This document shows, one piece after another, positions 11,923-24,000 of a stretch of 64,000 nucleotides of DNA (positions are counted from its first letter, which is position 1; each line of letters begins with the position of its first letter). This stretch comes from Apis mellifera (Eukaryota; Arthropoda; Insecta; Hymenoptera; Apidae), in the NCBI RefSeq assembly GCF_003254395.2, contig NC_037649.1, positions 6,915,032-6,979,031 on the forward strand, read 5' to 3'. The position numbers were made by a program, and so were the translations under genes. The notes beneath the pieces are model-generated. The model made no database searches, was not told where the DNA came from, and saw nothing but the letters and a program-made list of their open reading frames with translations.

Positions 11923-14226
11923 TGAGATTCCGCAAGAACGGAATCACGAGTCTATCTTACGAGTAATTAAAAAAAAAATGTCTGTTTACAAGGAAGGAGA
12001 CATTTAGGAGGAATTTCTCCGTTGCATTCCCAAGGTTTATCCTTTCAATACGAGATAATATATTCGGATTAGGAATTTTTCATCAGGAACATATCCAACG
12101 AGGACTCGTATATTTTTCTTTCTCCTTTCTCTTTTCCTTTCTTCTTCCTTCTTCTTCTTTTATTTTCTATTTTTCGTTCGTCCTCGGGATTCGTGGAATC
12201 TCCGTTGCATCTCGCGCTGCAAGTTAATATATTCCCTTCGAATATAAAGTATCTCTGAGGTCAGGAATATATTTTTCTCTTTTCCTTTGTCTTTTATTTC
12301 TTCCTTATCCCGAAGGAAATGAAATTCGTATTTCTTTTTCACGAGACGATATGCATATTTTCCACGTCGTTTATCGTTTCATACACATCGAATATTCGAT
12401 TAAGGAAGGATAAATAGTTTTACAAGTTCTGATTCTTTGAAAAGTGTATAATATGGATTTATATACGCCGCGATATTAATATTATTATTATTGTTACACG
12501 TCGTATCGCATTCACGTTGGCGCACGAAAGAAAATATCGTGGAGCAATATGTGTGCGCATGATTCTTCGTTTAATCAGTTAAGATCTCTCGTTAAATATA
12601 TCTCGTCCCATTTAATCAAGGATTACACACGTTTGATTCAACACGCCACGAGAGGATTCTCACGAATTTGTGAAAGATTTCAGCTATCATCTTCTCCCAT
12701 CTTTTTCTTTTTTCTTTATCAATGTTCGTTTTACAAGAAAACGTGTGTATCAAATGTAACGTTGCGTTTCTCCTGATTTTTATCGCTCGATACATTATTT
12801 GTTTAGAGGCGAATCAACGAGTGTAACATGAAATGCAAAAATGGAATAAAATATTAACAACAGTATTTTGAATATTAATCAATTTTAAATACTTCTTATC
12901 CTTATTCGCGCGAGTATAATTTCATTCAAATTGAATCTAAATCTTCGTCAAACTTCATCATTAATATGTAATCCCTTATTCATCATTTTCTCCACACAAT
13001 CCGGATTAACCGATCGGTGTTTTACGTAACACACTCGCGTGTATTGCACAACACGTATTCTACTCACTTTTTCCGAATATATCGATCATCGATCAATTTG
13101 CATCTTTGATTTGCAAGAACTCGCTCGTTTCTTAAAAACCGACTCCATTTCGAAAACGAAAGAATAAAATACGGCACGAAAGCTATTTATCAGAAACATA
13201 GGAGCGCATTTGATGCAATGCAGTTTCAACGATTTTTTAAAATCGTTCACACCTTGATCGTGATCCATGAAATGGCGCAACACTGAAACTTGTCGAACGA
13301 TTTTTAAGTCGAAGCTCGCGATCGATCCGCGAGCAGAGCCTAATCGCGAACCGAACTTTCACTTTCATCCTTCCTCGCGCCCTCAACTTTTTTATCTTCT
13401 CGAGCTTGCCAGTCCCACTCCACGCGTGTGTGGAAAAAGATCTGCATACCTATTCCATACAGGCCGTTTCATACGTTTCGTATTCAAATAACCTTTCTAG
13501 TCAACGTTTTTTCTATTTCAATGATCAAACACGCGAGAAAATTCTTCAATGATATCAAATATCGTTCAGCTTTCGCGATACAAGATTTCTAAAGCAAGGG
13601 CAACAAATTTCTTGAACTCCTGAAATTGAACTTTCCACTGAAACCGTGTCTCTTACGCTGTGCGTTACCTTGGATACGCGAATCGAGCACAATTTCTTAT
13701 CGATCAGCTTCGAAAATTGCATAAACCAACGCTTTTGAATCATTTCTATGCACGGATTATAAACGTTATACGGTTGCGCGTGAATTTTTCTTTCTAATAA
13801 AAAAAAGGAAATCAGTTTTCGTTGCTAGCTTCTTGAATAGAAGAAGATGGAAATAGAATAGAATTGCATAATCGCGAAATAAATTTTTCTACACGATCTG
13901 TGAAATAAGTTGGGCTCAGGTTCGTGGATACGCCACCACCCAAAGGACTCGAAACGGGAGGACTCGGGACAGGATACGAACGAATAATTTCAGAAAGTAG
14001 CTTCTCAATTACTTTAAAGACATATTCGCATTCAAACAAGTCCCAAGACCCCCGTCGAAATCCCCCTTGCGAGAAAATTAAAAATCTCTTCTCACTTTTA
14101 TAAGAAAGCCCCTCGAAAGCTCTCTGTATATATTTATACGCAAGATTAAAAGCGCAACGAAAATTCTTCAATTTGTACGTATAAAGATTCGTATTTATGA
14201 ATCGAGTATCATTGGATCGTTCTTTC
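11923..14226. other. Non-coding stretch, no gene seen
   Basis: A pyrimidine tract occupies 12113-12176. A frame of about 154 codons on the minus strand (13812-14276) has no recognised domain and overlaps two repeats: the dispersed element at 13913-13950 and the start of the 83-bp duplication. No splice or start context singles out an exon. Confidence 0.55.
13913..13950. repeat. Dispersed 38-bp element, copy 1
   Basis: This segment recurs at 51178-51215 with four differences in 38 bases, all transitions. Both copies begin GGCTCAGG and contain TACGCCAC and ACCCAAA. Similarity fades outside the core. It could be a surviving piece of an interspersed repeat or transposon; I do not recognise the family. 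Confidence 0.55.
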
Positions 14227-14392
14227 GATTCTGTTTCATCGACGAACTCAGTAGAACAAAGGCACGATCCATGCAATAGTTTATCCCTATTTCCTTCATT
14301 AAATATATTCGATTCTGTTTCATCTCAGTAGAAAAAATCCATACAATATAATTTATTCCTATTCCCTTCGTCAAATATATTCATTCTTGCCG
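14227..14392. repeat. Tandem duplication, 2 x ~83 bp, diverged
   Basis: Copies 14227-14310 and 14311-14392 both start GATTCTGTTTCATC and end AAATATATTC. Between them are several substitutions and small indels, so the duplication is not recent. Confidence 0.8.
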
Positions 14393-14439
14393 TCACTTTC
14401 GGCCAAGTTGTTTCCAAGAAAAAGTTAAAAACAACGCAT

Positions 14440-14762
14440 AACGCCGTTACGCAATCTCAAACTCCAAGAAATTCCCCATACATTTCCGAGAAATGTGGCT
14501 TCAAGCTCGAGCCGATCGAGCAACACGACCGACTGGTCGCCTATCCACCATCGATTCAATGTATATCCGGTACATACAGCCGAGGTCGAAGCCAGCCAAC
14601 CAAGATCCAAGACAATGAAAACGAAAGGTGGCACGCTCCCTTTTCCTAGCGGGACTCGCGCGCCGTCATTATCGCAGATGACCTGCGAAAATGCAACGGC
14701 CGATACAAAATGCACCGGTCGCACTCGCGATCGTTCCCTCTCTTCTCTCTGGCTGCGCGCAG

Positions 14763-14798
<36 letters not shown>

Positions 14799-15060
14799 TC
14801 CGTTCTCCTCTCTAGTCGCGAATTCGTCTCGCACGAGCGGTCGCACGATTTTCGAGCACTCGTTCAGGTGTCTCTCTCCCCCCCTCCTGGCCTGGCTTGG
14901 CCTGGACAGGGAAAAACGAAAAAGAAACGGCCGAGTCGTGCGCCCCGTTCTCGCCCCCTTTTTCTTCTCAACCACGTGTGTTGAACGAGCATTGAATAAG
15001 TCTTGGCCGCCGAATCGAAAACTTTCACTGGGATTCGCGGATTCGAGAAAGAAATTTAAT
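14440..15060. other. GC-richer island, possible promoter or regulatory DNA
   Basis: Clearly richer in G and C than its flanks, with many CpGs and C-runs (near 14878-14887). Several frames stay open on both strands because stop codons are rare in such DNA; none resembles a known protein. The CA microsatellite at 14764-14799 sits inside. The patch has the look of a promoter or enhancer, but no TATA box, initiator or splice pair was identified with confidence. Confidence 0.35.
14764..14799. repeat. (CA)n microsatellite
   Basis: About 17 nearly perfect CA units with one interruption. They give a threonine/histidine run on the plus strand and a cysteine/valine run on the minus strand of spurious frames. 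Confidence 0.97.
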
Positions 15061-15080
15061 TGCTATTAAAAGCGATTTAA

Positions 15081-15725
15081 TTTTATACAGTTTGTACTTG
15101 TATGTGTATATATGTATATTGGATGAGAATTATTAGATTGGTGTATATTTTTTTGTGTGTAATTGTAATTGTTTTTTAAGATAGAGATGTATTTTATTTT
15201 TATCTGCAATACGCGTTTTTTATAATAAAGATCCGTAACTACTTATAGTTAATTCGATTCGTTTGTTAAATTTTATACAGTTTGGCTGTATTTGTATGTA
15301 TATATAGTATTGTATGTATATTATATAGTATTTGTATGTATATATGTATATATTGAATGAGAATTATTAAATTGGTGTATACTTGTGTGTAACTGTAATT
15401 GTTTTTTAAGATTTTTTAAGATGTATTTTATTTTATCAGATATTTTATCTGTAATATGCGTTTCTTGTAATAAAAATCCGTAACTACTTATAGCTAATTC
15501 GATTCGTTTGTTAAGTTTTATACAGTTTGGCTGTATTTGTATGTATATATGTATATATTGGATGAGAATTATTAGATTGGTGTATATTTGTGTGTAATTG
15601 TAATTGTTTTTTAAGATTTTTTAAGATGTATTTTATTTTATCAGACGTTTTATCTGCAATATGCATTTCTTATAATAAGGAAAGATCCGTAACTACTTAT
15701 AATTAATTCGATTCGTTTGTTAAAC
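15081..15725. repeat. Tandem array, 3 copies of 190-245 bp
   Basis: Copies start at 15081, 15271 and 15516, each at TTTTATACAGTTTG, and each ends near TTCGATTCGTTTGTTAA. Length differences come mainly from expansion of TGTATATATG-type units near the start of the middle copy. The copies share long nearly identical blocks, including GATGAGAATTATTA or a close form. This is minisatellite-like and not coding. Confidence 0.93.
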
Positions 15726-17613
15726 AGGTTATTATTTGGTTGATTATTATTGTTATGCTTGTTTCTTATTGTATGATAATCATTAGGTTATTAGATTTGG
15801 TAAAAAAAAAAAAAATGATATATCGCTTTGGAAAGATTGTGAATTTTCAGAATTCATATTTGAATGTATTGATTTTTATTAGGTTGGATACCAAGGATAC
15901 GGGAGAATGGAGAATAAATAATAAGCTGAGAGAAGAAAATTGAGATTGTTTTTTTTTTGAGAAAGTTGATATTTTATTTGAAAATTATAATGCTGTAAAT
16001 TTGTGTAAGAATAAAAGAATACCGATGTAAGAATTGATTAGAAAATATATATGTAATTTTATAAATTAAAGGAATTATTAATATTAATATATAATATTAT
16101 AAAACTAATATTATTATTTTCACAAAATAGTTTTAGAATGTATAAAATAAACTGGACATAAAATGTTTTTGTTTAAAAAAGAAAAGACATCTTATATCAG
16201 GAATAATCTCAAGCTCAATTTTTCAATCCCTGGAAAAGCTAAAAGCATAGTCTCTCACGAGATATAAAATATTAAATATTTCGTTGGTACGTCACGGTAG
16301 CCGATTCACAATTACGACACGTTTAAAATTTCGCCAAATTATTTTCCTCGTTAAAAAAAAAAAAGAAAGAAAGAAGAGAAGATAAGAGGAAGGAATGTCA
16401 GAAGTAATAAACTAATTAGTAATATAAAAAAAAAAGTACGACAGCCAAGCGAATCACACTGATCGACGAAAAAAAAGATATAATTTGTCACCGAAATTAC
16501 ACAATTTTCCAATTTTCGAGTGCAAAATGAAAGCGCAATCATCTCTCCATCATCGCACGACACGTTTTTCAAAAAACGTGAAAGAACAAAACGCAATTAT
16601 CACGAAAAAAAAAAATCAAAGATCCAATTAACCGATACAATTAACCACCCACGATATCGCGATGTTTCGAAACCGATCCTCGAGCATCAATCTCCTTACG
16701 AATAACGAATCTCGATCCTCTATCCTCAACAAGATTTACGCACCCCGTCAAAATTCACGAGTGCGCCGTAAATCGTGCGATTCGTTAGGGAATCCTCGTA
16801 ACTTTCCATTTCGAGCAAAAAGGAAACCGATCTCTTTTTCCCCTCCACTCGGCCCGTTTTTATTAATTAAACGATCGAAAGAAAAAAGGGGAGGGGGGGA
16901 AGAAAGAAAGGTCGACCCTAAATAAATCCACTAAAAAGCGAATGTCGTCTTCTGGTGGATCGTCTCACGGTCGAGGCGAGTCCATTTCGATCGAACCACC
17001 TTGCCTCGGTTGCGTTGCGTCCTCCTCTCCTTTTTCCTTCCATCTTTAATTTATCTCCGCTGGTGGCACGCAGACCGTGTGTAACACGTTGCCCATTGTG
17101 TGTCCTTGTCGTAACGGGAACGATTTATCGCGCACGGGGACTGTGACGAAACGCTCGCCGGCCAGTCCGCGTGACAGTGTCCCTTACTCGGCCACGTTTA
17201 TAGTATTATATTATACGGAGAGGATCGGATCGCTCGGGGAGCGACAAGAGCCCCTTTGTTGCCTGCCACTGTGATCTTATGCAATGCTAGAGAATAGGAA
17301 TGATTATTATTCGTGCGTGCTTTTCATTACATCGTGCGATTAAATAAAAGTATTTAAAAATTGAATATTCTTTCGAATGAAAAATTATGCATCGTTAAGT
17401 CTAGAGATCGGTTGCAAACGGAAAAGCGAAAAGATATGTGGAAAGATCGAAGCGTTTTCATTGGATCCCGACGCGGAATAGATATTCAAGTTGCACCGGA
17501 ACGAAAATTCTTATCTGCTCGCCGGAAGTGTGCAACGTGAAAGTCTGCCAAGAATTTCCTCGCTCAGAGATCCATCCAACGATTTCTACGTTTTGCTCCT
17601 TCGATCTCGAGTT
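15726..17613. other. Non-coding stretch with a GC-richer patch
   Basis: AT-rich up to about 16640. The part from 16950 to 17280 is notably GC- and CpG-rich and its flanks fall off on both sides. Short frames there are not recognisable. A purine run with G7 at about 16886-16899 stands out. No gene is called. Confidence 0.5.
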
Positions 17614-17658
17614 AAAAAAAAAAAAAAAAGAAAAAGAAAAGGAAAAGGAAAATAGAAG
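17614..17658. repeat. A16 run and purine tract
   Basis: Sixteen A followed by GAAAA/GGAAAA units. Confidence 0.95.
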
Positions 17659-17938
17659 AGGGATCAAAGATTGAGACAAATGTGAGATTCGAAGTGCGGA
17701 AGTGACGCGAAGATGTTGGTTTAAAACGTTTTCTAAATCGTAACGAACCGTGGAAGAAATCGGTAAAAGTATCCGTGGTCCAAAAACTGGTCCTTGGTCG
17801 AGCAATTTTCTTCCAAACCGGAAGACGGATGAAACGGTGGCGGGTCGAGAAGAAAGGAAAAGGCGTTGCCATTGACCGTGTATACACGGCTGCGTAAGTA
17901 TCTAGAGAAGTAGATCGTAGCCTATGTATATATCATAC

Positions 17939-17958
17939 ATATATATATATATATATAT
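17939..17958. repeat. (AT)10 microsatellite
   Basis: Perfect dinucleotide run. Confidence 0.95.
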
Positions 17959-20530
17959 CATTTTGCTTGACTTTCACCGAAAAATCTTACCTTCGTTCGT
18001 GTCGAGAATGCGTCTCACTCGCAGAGAAGAATTCCACGAATACGGATGTCCTTTGTTCTCACGGGTGGAGGAGGTTGCACGCTCGAGATACCTGGCCATC
18101 GGACCGTTCTATGAAACTGAAGCAACGATCGAGATAACCTGATAGCCGTTTTGCATCGCTGCGGTGGATACCGATCGCCGCGTTTAATCCTTCGAGAGAA
18201 GGAAAAGAAGTTTAATTGGGAAGAATGGAGGAATGCATTTTTGTTTCTTAGAGACAGGTTCACATTGAGTTGGTTAAGATAAAACTTTCTTGGATACTCT
18301 AGTTTTGTACTTTTCTTTCTTTTTTATAGCAGAAACGGAGGAATTATACGCGATTTTGCTATGTTTTAAATAATTATAAAAGTAAAAGAAAAATATGGAT
18401 GGATATTATCTTTTCTCTATTTTTTGACGTTGAAGTTTTCTTCCGATATATATATATATTTTTACTTGCCTTGAATCCTTTACTTTATTTAAAAATAATT
18501 ATACACGACAATTGCAATTATGTATTTGACTCTTACTTTCATTTATCGGTAAAGTGTCGTCTTCGCAAATTTCATCGATTTATATAACAACAAGGCATCG
18601 TGGAAACCTCTTCGAATAAAAGTAAGAGAACTCTTTCCTTCTTAAGTTAATTTTAAGACATTGTCAGAATTCGCCTTCGAGAAACGCGTCTTTCTATAAT
18701 ATTTCGAATGAAACGTCGAACTATTCCCTTTCCAACCATTGCCGACATTACTTCGAATCGCCCATTGAATATATTTTCCTCTGACGCGATGAAATATCAC
18801 CGTTCTCTTTACTAACGTCAAACGCGCGTGCACGAATCCGGTAAAAGAAAAACGGGTTCAGAAAATTTTCGCGGGGTAACAATGCACAATGATCAACGAG
18901 TCAACAATTTGACTCGATGATCGATGCTCCTTTTGTTTCGAGAGGGAGGGTGTTGAACGCCGTTTCAACGTTTGTTCGTTGCCGCTCGAAACGGCGATCA
19001 AATCATCGCCAGAATATTTCGATCTTAAATACGATTTTTCCTTCTGATTAAAGATTTCTTTACGATCGATCGAAATTCTACGCGGGGCGGGCATTCGATG
19101 GATAGGAAACAAATTATTACACGAATTAAATAAACAACATTTTGCGAATCGATCGCAATGATTAAAAACTCGATTCGGTTCGTATATAGAATACATAAAT
19201 CGATCGATCGGTTTCTTGCCACGGTTAAACCGGTAACGGGTAAGCAAGCCTGGGTAATTGATGCAATTACGAGGATTCATGATTATTCTACAAGTAACAC
19301 GTAGATAAACGGCTCTTTGCCTTGTGGAATAAGTTAGGAGGGGGGCATACGGATATTCGTCGATTCCGTTTTTTCTTTTCACCGTGTTTCTTGTAAAATT
19401 TATTGATAAGAGATCGTATCCGATGTAATCGACCGATCTTACTTTTACACGATTTCGTTTTACGATATTATACATTTATTATAAATACATTCTTGTTTTA
19501 CGCGATAAAATAATATAATAATTGTACGGTACGGTGGTGAAATTTATTCTTCAATTTGAGAATGGAAGAAAGTATTGTAATAATAGCTATAATATATTTT
19601 TCGTGATAGACACTATATGGAATGTAATTATATGCGGTATATTCAAATTGAAAACAAAAGAAAGTGAATGAAGCGAATATTTTATTTTCTTCGTAATTAA
19701 AATATTTCCTTATATGCAAAATAGAAATTAGACGCAATAAATTAGACGTTAAATAAATAATGTAGTAAATAGCAAAATCGTGTTTTCACTCGTTAAACGT
19801 TTTTTTATAACGTAAAAATACGTGAATAATACGCAACGACGAACATTTTTCTTCTGTAATTAAATGTCAAATCATACGCATTCTTTCTTTCACTTCTTGT
19901 ACACGAAAGAAAGAAAATGTGTACTTTTTTTTTTCAATCTCTCGGATATTTCAAACGCGATTTTATCCTCCTCCAATATTAATTAAAATATTCAATCTCC
20001 AATCTATACGAGAATACGATCACTTTTCGGTGAAAGGTGTTTCGGAAAATACGCAAAAAAAAAAAGAAAAGAAAAAAAAAGAAAGAACGAAAAAGAACGC
20101 GTGTTCGAGAAATTAATCGAACAACCGTCCTCCTCTCAATGTTAATCTGGCATTCGTTGAAAAAGAAAGCGATCTTTAATTGGCGACGCAATAAAATGTC
20201 TTCAGGCATCGAGCAGTATTCTTTTCCTCGGCCGAAATCTGTGACTTATGTCACGTAAACCGGAATTCGGGAGTTGGGACAATTCCAAGAATGGAATTCA
20301 ATTAACCATTTGCATATTCACGAAATTGATTCAAGATCGAATCTTGTTTTAAAATATTTCTCATTTCTAAAAGAAATTCTTTTTCTTTTAATTCGAAAAA
20401 GTTTCTTTTATTCTTAAAATATCCCTTATTTCTGAAATGATGCTTGTTGAAATATTCTCAAAAAATTTTCCACTTTTAATAAATATTCTTTCTTCTTGAA
20501 ATCTTGAATCACATATTGAAATATTATTCT
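17959..20530. other. Non-coding stretch, long spurious frame on minus strand
   Basis: A frame of about 205 codons on the minus strand (18858-19475) is the second longest in the window. Its product is rich in R, S, N and I, has no signal peptide, membrane segment or motif I recognise, and a second frame overlaps it. Small stems exist within it, for example GAGTCAA/TTGACTC at 18898-18915 and CGCCGTTTC/GAAACGGCG at 18958-18996, at a level expected by chance. A purine tract lies at 20055-20094. Confidence 0.5.
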
Positions 20531-20536
20531 CTCTTT

Positions 20537-20652
20537 TATATATATATATATACTCGTTTCGATATATTAAACATAATTTAGCACGTAATTATCACGCGCA
20601 AAAGATGCAATCTTTCACGGTATTTTTCTTTTTCTTTTTTTTTTTTTCTTTT
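20537..20652. repeat. (TA)8 run and T-rich tract
   Basis: TA units at 20537-20552 and a T-rich pyrimidine tract at 20622-20652. Confidence 0.9.
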
Positions 20653-23600
20653 TGTTGTTTAAACTCAAGAAGGTGTGAAAAATATGAATTCTATCCAATA
20701 GGAAATAACATTCGCAATAATAACGTAACTAACTCTTACATATTTAGGACAGTTACACTTTTTAATTTCACACGTAAAACTTCTTATGTAAAAAAGAAAA
20801 ACAAAAGACGCTGATTTTTATCGGGGATAATGGGCTTAGCAACACCATAGACACATATTTCATTCAACTCGTGGCGACAAATTGAGACGATCTGCAAATG
20901 AATTTTCTCATTACAACTACAGCTCATTGTTACTTCTGTTTCCACTCAGATTTACATTCGCGAGTTATGCTTCAAGCGATGCTTAATTTTGCATATCTAA
21001 CGCCTAAACTGAATTGTGCTGTTTTAACGAGTCTGCGAAACTGTTTTCTAAATTGTTAATTAATATTAACTCGCAGTCGTGTCTTGATTCTTTAACCGTG
21101 AACGAACAAGCGGAAGAAATTTTTGAAATTTTCTACAACGAGATATCCAATTTTATCTTCCAATAATCCAATTTTATCTCTCGACGGAAAATTTATATCG
21201 CGTATCAAATTTCTCCTCTCGCACGAACCAACAATATTTATTTCGTGTCTTAGTTTTGATGTATGCCCTAATCCATTTTCAACGAGTAATTTCTTACCCG
21301 TAATACGAGCGGCAATAACCAACACTAGTTAATTCGGACGAATAACTAATAACAGTTTCCTAAAAAAAAAAAAAGAAAATTATGATAATCACTTTCGTTG
21401 CGCTGCACAAGTTGCAAATATTTAAAACGACCATAAATATTTAAAGCCACGTGGACCGCACGCGAAAAGCTACGATATTTTTGATGCATTGAACGAAAAA
21501 CGAGAATATTCTAATACATATTTCGTACATTTGCACGAAAGACACAACGTCAAACGTAATCGAACGTATTATTACGTTTGTGCGCGTTTCTAAGTGAGGA
21601 TGGTTAAAAGTCGGGATGGAACGAGTGGAAAAGAATTTTTTCGTCTTAATCCATCTTTCCAATTTCTGTTACAACAAATGTATCGTAACAGTGGGAATTC
21701 TCGTCGAAAGATTTATATCGGTATTAAATAGCGGTATGAGATTTGCAGCGTGTGAAAACTTTTATTATATTATTCTCCTTTATCGATGCATTTAATTTCG
21801 ACACGTTATTACATGATACTTAAAACCAATATTAACTCGACGACTCGTAACATAAATTTCACGTTGTTGAACGAAAAAAAAGAAAAAAGAAAAATCGCTT
21901 TAACGCGATATCGTAATAATATCGAATCAATTAAACGTTGTAATTTTTCTTTTTTCATTTCGCGTGAACGATATTGCGGTTTAAAATATCGATTTATTTA
22001 AATTTTTGAAACAATTTTGTCGTTTAGATTTTTTTTTCCTTATAAATTTATCCTTTCGTTCGAAAAATATCTTAAGAGAAGAATTTTTAAAATATCGTTA
22101 AATTAAACATCGTTACAGAACATTTTGATTAATTTGATAATCGTAAAAATATCAGCATTTCAAAAAATGATTAATATAGTTGTAGAAACTGGATTCACGG
22201 TCTGGTAAATAGGATAGTAGTAACGTTTATATGGAAAGAAAGATAGAAAGAAAAAAAAAAAAAATTCTAGTTGAATAATTGTCTGCCCAACTTTCGTACG
22301 TATCACGCTCACTTAACAATCTTCATCCACTTTAAAATTCAAATTGCAACTTATCGTGTATATTTTATAATAAAGAATCAGATTGTGATAGAGATTCTGA
22401 TGATAGAAAAAAAGTTAAAAAATTTCAAAGGCGATTAAAAAGAATGACTTATTATAACGAACGACGAGAGACAAGTATGCCAATGACTTTACAATCGATA
22501 CAATAGAAATTTCGAGTTTTGAACAATCTTTTTTTCTTTTTTTTTCCCCCAAGAAAGGAAAGTAAAAACCTCATCAATTTTTTCCCCCGAGACTCGAATG
22601 AGAACATCGAATTCCCGACTTTCTCGCAGATGTCTCGACCCGTTTTACAAGCAAAGTTTCAACAATGTTAATCATAGGAGTACCCGACGAGTTGGACGTT
22701 TTTCAAAGCATCCTCGTAATTCGCGTAGAAAGGAAGCGTATTAAGCTTCGTTGATTTCTCGCAATTTAACGCCGATGCGCCTGTTTATTATGATTAACAG
22801 CGGAAACACGGTTACTGATGAAATCAAGTATCGTTCGTTTTTATTTCCCCGATGAGCTGTAAATTCCGCCCTCATCGCGTCAATTGAAACGCGAGCGCAA
22901 AATATCCTTATTCCCTGCTTCTCTCCAATGACGTAACGAGAATGGATGCACGCGAATAACGTTGACCTGTTCCACTTGAGATTCGACAAAAATTTGATCC
23001 TTTGGATCCTGAAAAAAAATATTTAATCAATAATAAATCGATATCGATGTTGCGGTTTATTTTTAAATATTTTTGATAGATAAAATGCAAAATTTTAGAA
23101 AAATATTCCTTTAGCTAACTCGTGTACGTATTTACCAAACTCTTTGAAACTCTGAGAATTCGATCTCGTTTCTCGTTTCTTGCGACGAATCATTTAGAAA
23201 ATCCATAATTACGTGGTTGCTCAATAATAGATAAAAACGGTCAATTGCTTTGCGTTTTTTTAAATTTTAGAAACATTTGAAAAAACGAATATTATGCAAA
23301 TATTACGCAAGCCAGTAGATCGTGCAACGTTTCGTTTTTCGAACGATACTTCGTTTCAAATCATTTCATGTAACAAATTTTTTTACAAATTTTTCGCGGA
23401 ATCTGAATGTTTGATTCCTGAAAAAAAGTCAACGATCATTAATTCCCTATCAGTGTCTATATAACCATTAATTTTCGAACGTGAAAAAAAAAATAAAACG
23501 TTGAACATCGAGTCAATTATTAAAATTTCATTCTAAAAAAAAAAAAAAAGAAAAAATCAAAATAAGATAAAACGATCATACCTATGTATTACAAATGTCG

Positions 23601-24000
23601 CAACCATCTATCATAAAATTTTACTTCGCTTTCATATTCCTCTCTAAAAAAAAAAAAAGAGAAAAAAAAGAACTTCTCTCTAAACTTCTTTCTCTTCGAA
23701 CTTTTTCCTCGTGCAAACCGTGATTTCGAATTAAGAAACGAACCAACATGCTCGCGATAAAAACCAAGAATTATTTGTGACCTTGTTTAGACAGAAAGAG
23801 AAGCAATTTCTGTCTAAAATCGTTTAAAACTTTCTTATTCCAAGTCGAAACTCGTTTCCACGTGGAAAACGCGTATGTAATTTACTCACAGCTTCCTTTT
23901 AACGAACGATCCCTGTATCAGTGACTCGAAACGAATTTCCAAGCGGGATAAACGCCCTGCCCCTCTCTTGATCCAGCAACGAGCGAAAACGAGGATAAAC
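20653..24000. other. AT-rich non-coding stretch, no gene seen
   Basis: Many A-runs (for example near 21361, 22250, 23535 and 23646) and no credible gene. Nothing structured beyond short chance stems was found. Confidence 0.6.

Noticed and set aside
16880..16900. G-rich run as a possible G-quadruplex
   Set aside because: Only two G-runs of sufficient length; four are needed for the standard fold.
18958..18996. CGCCGTTTC/GAAACGGCG stem
   Set aside because: Nine pairs with a 21-nt loop fall within chance expectation.
18858..19475. 205-codon open frame on the minus strand
   Set aside because: No recognised motif, domain, signal peptide or membrane segment, residues typical of AT/CpG background, a second overlapping frame, and no splice context.
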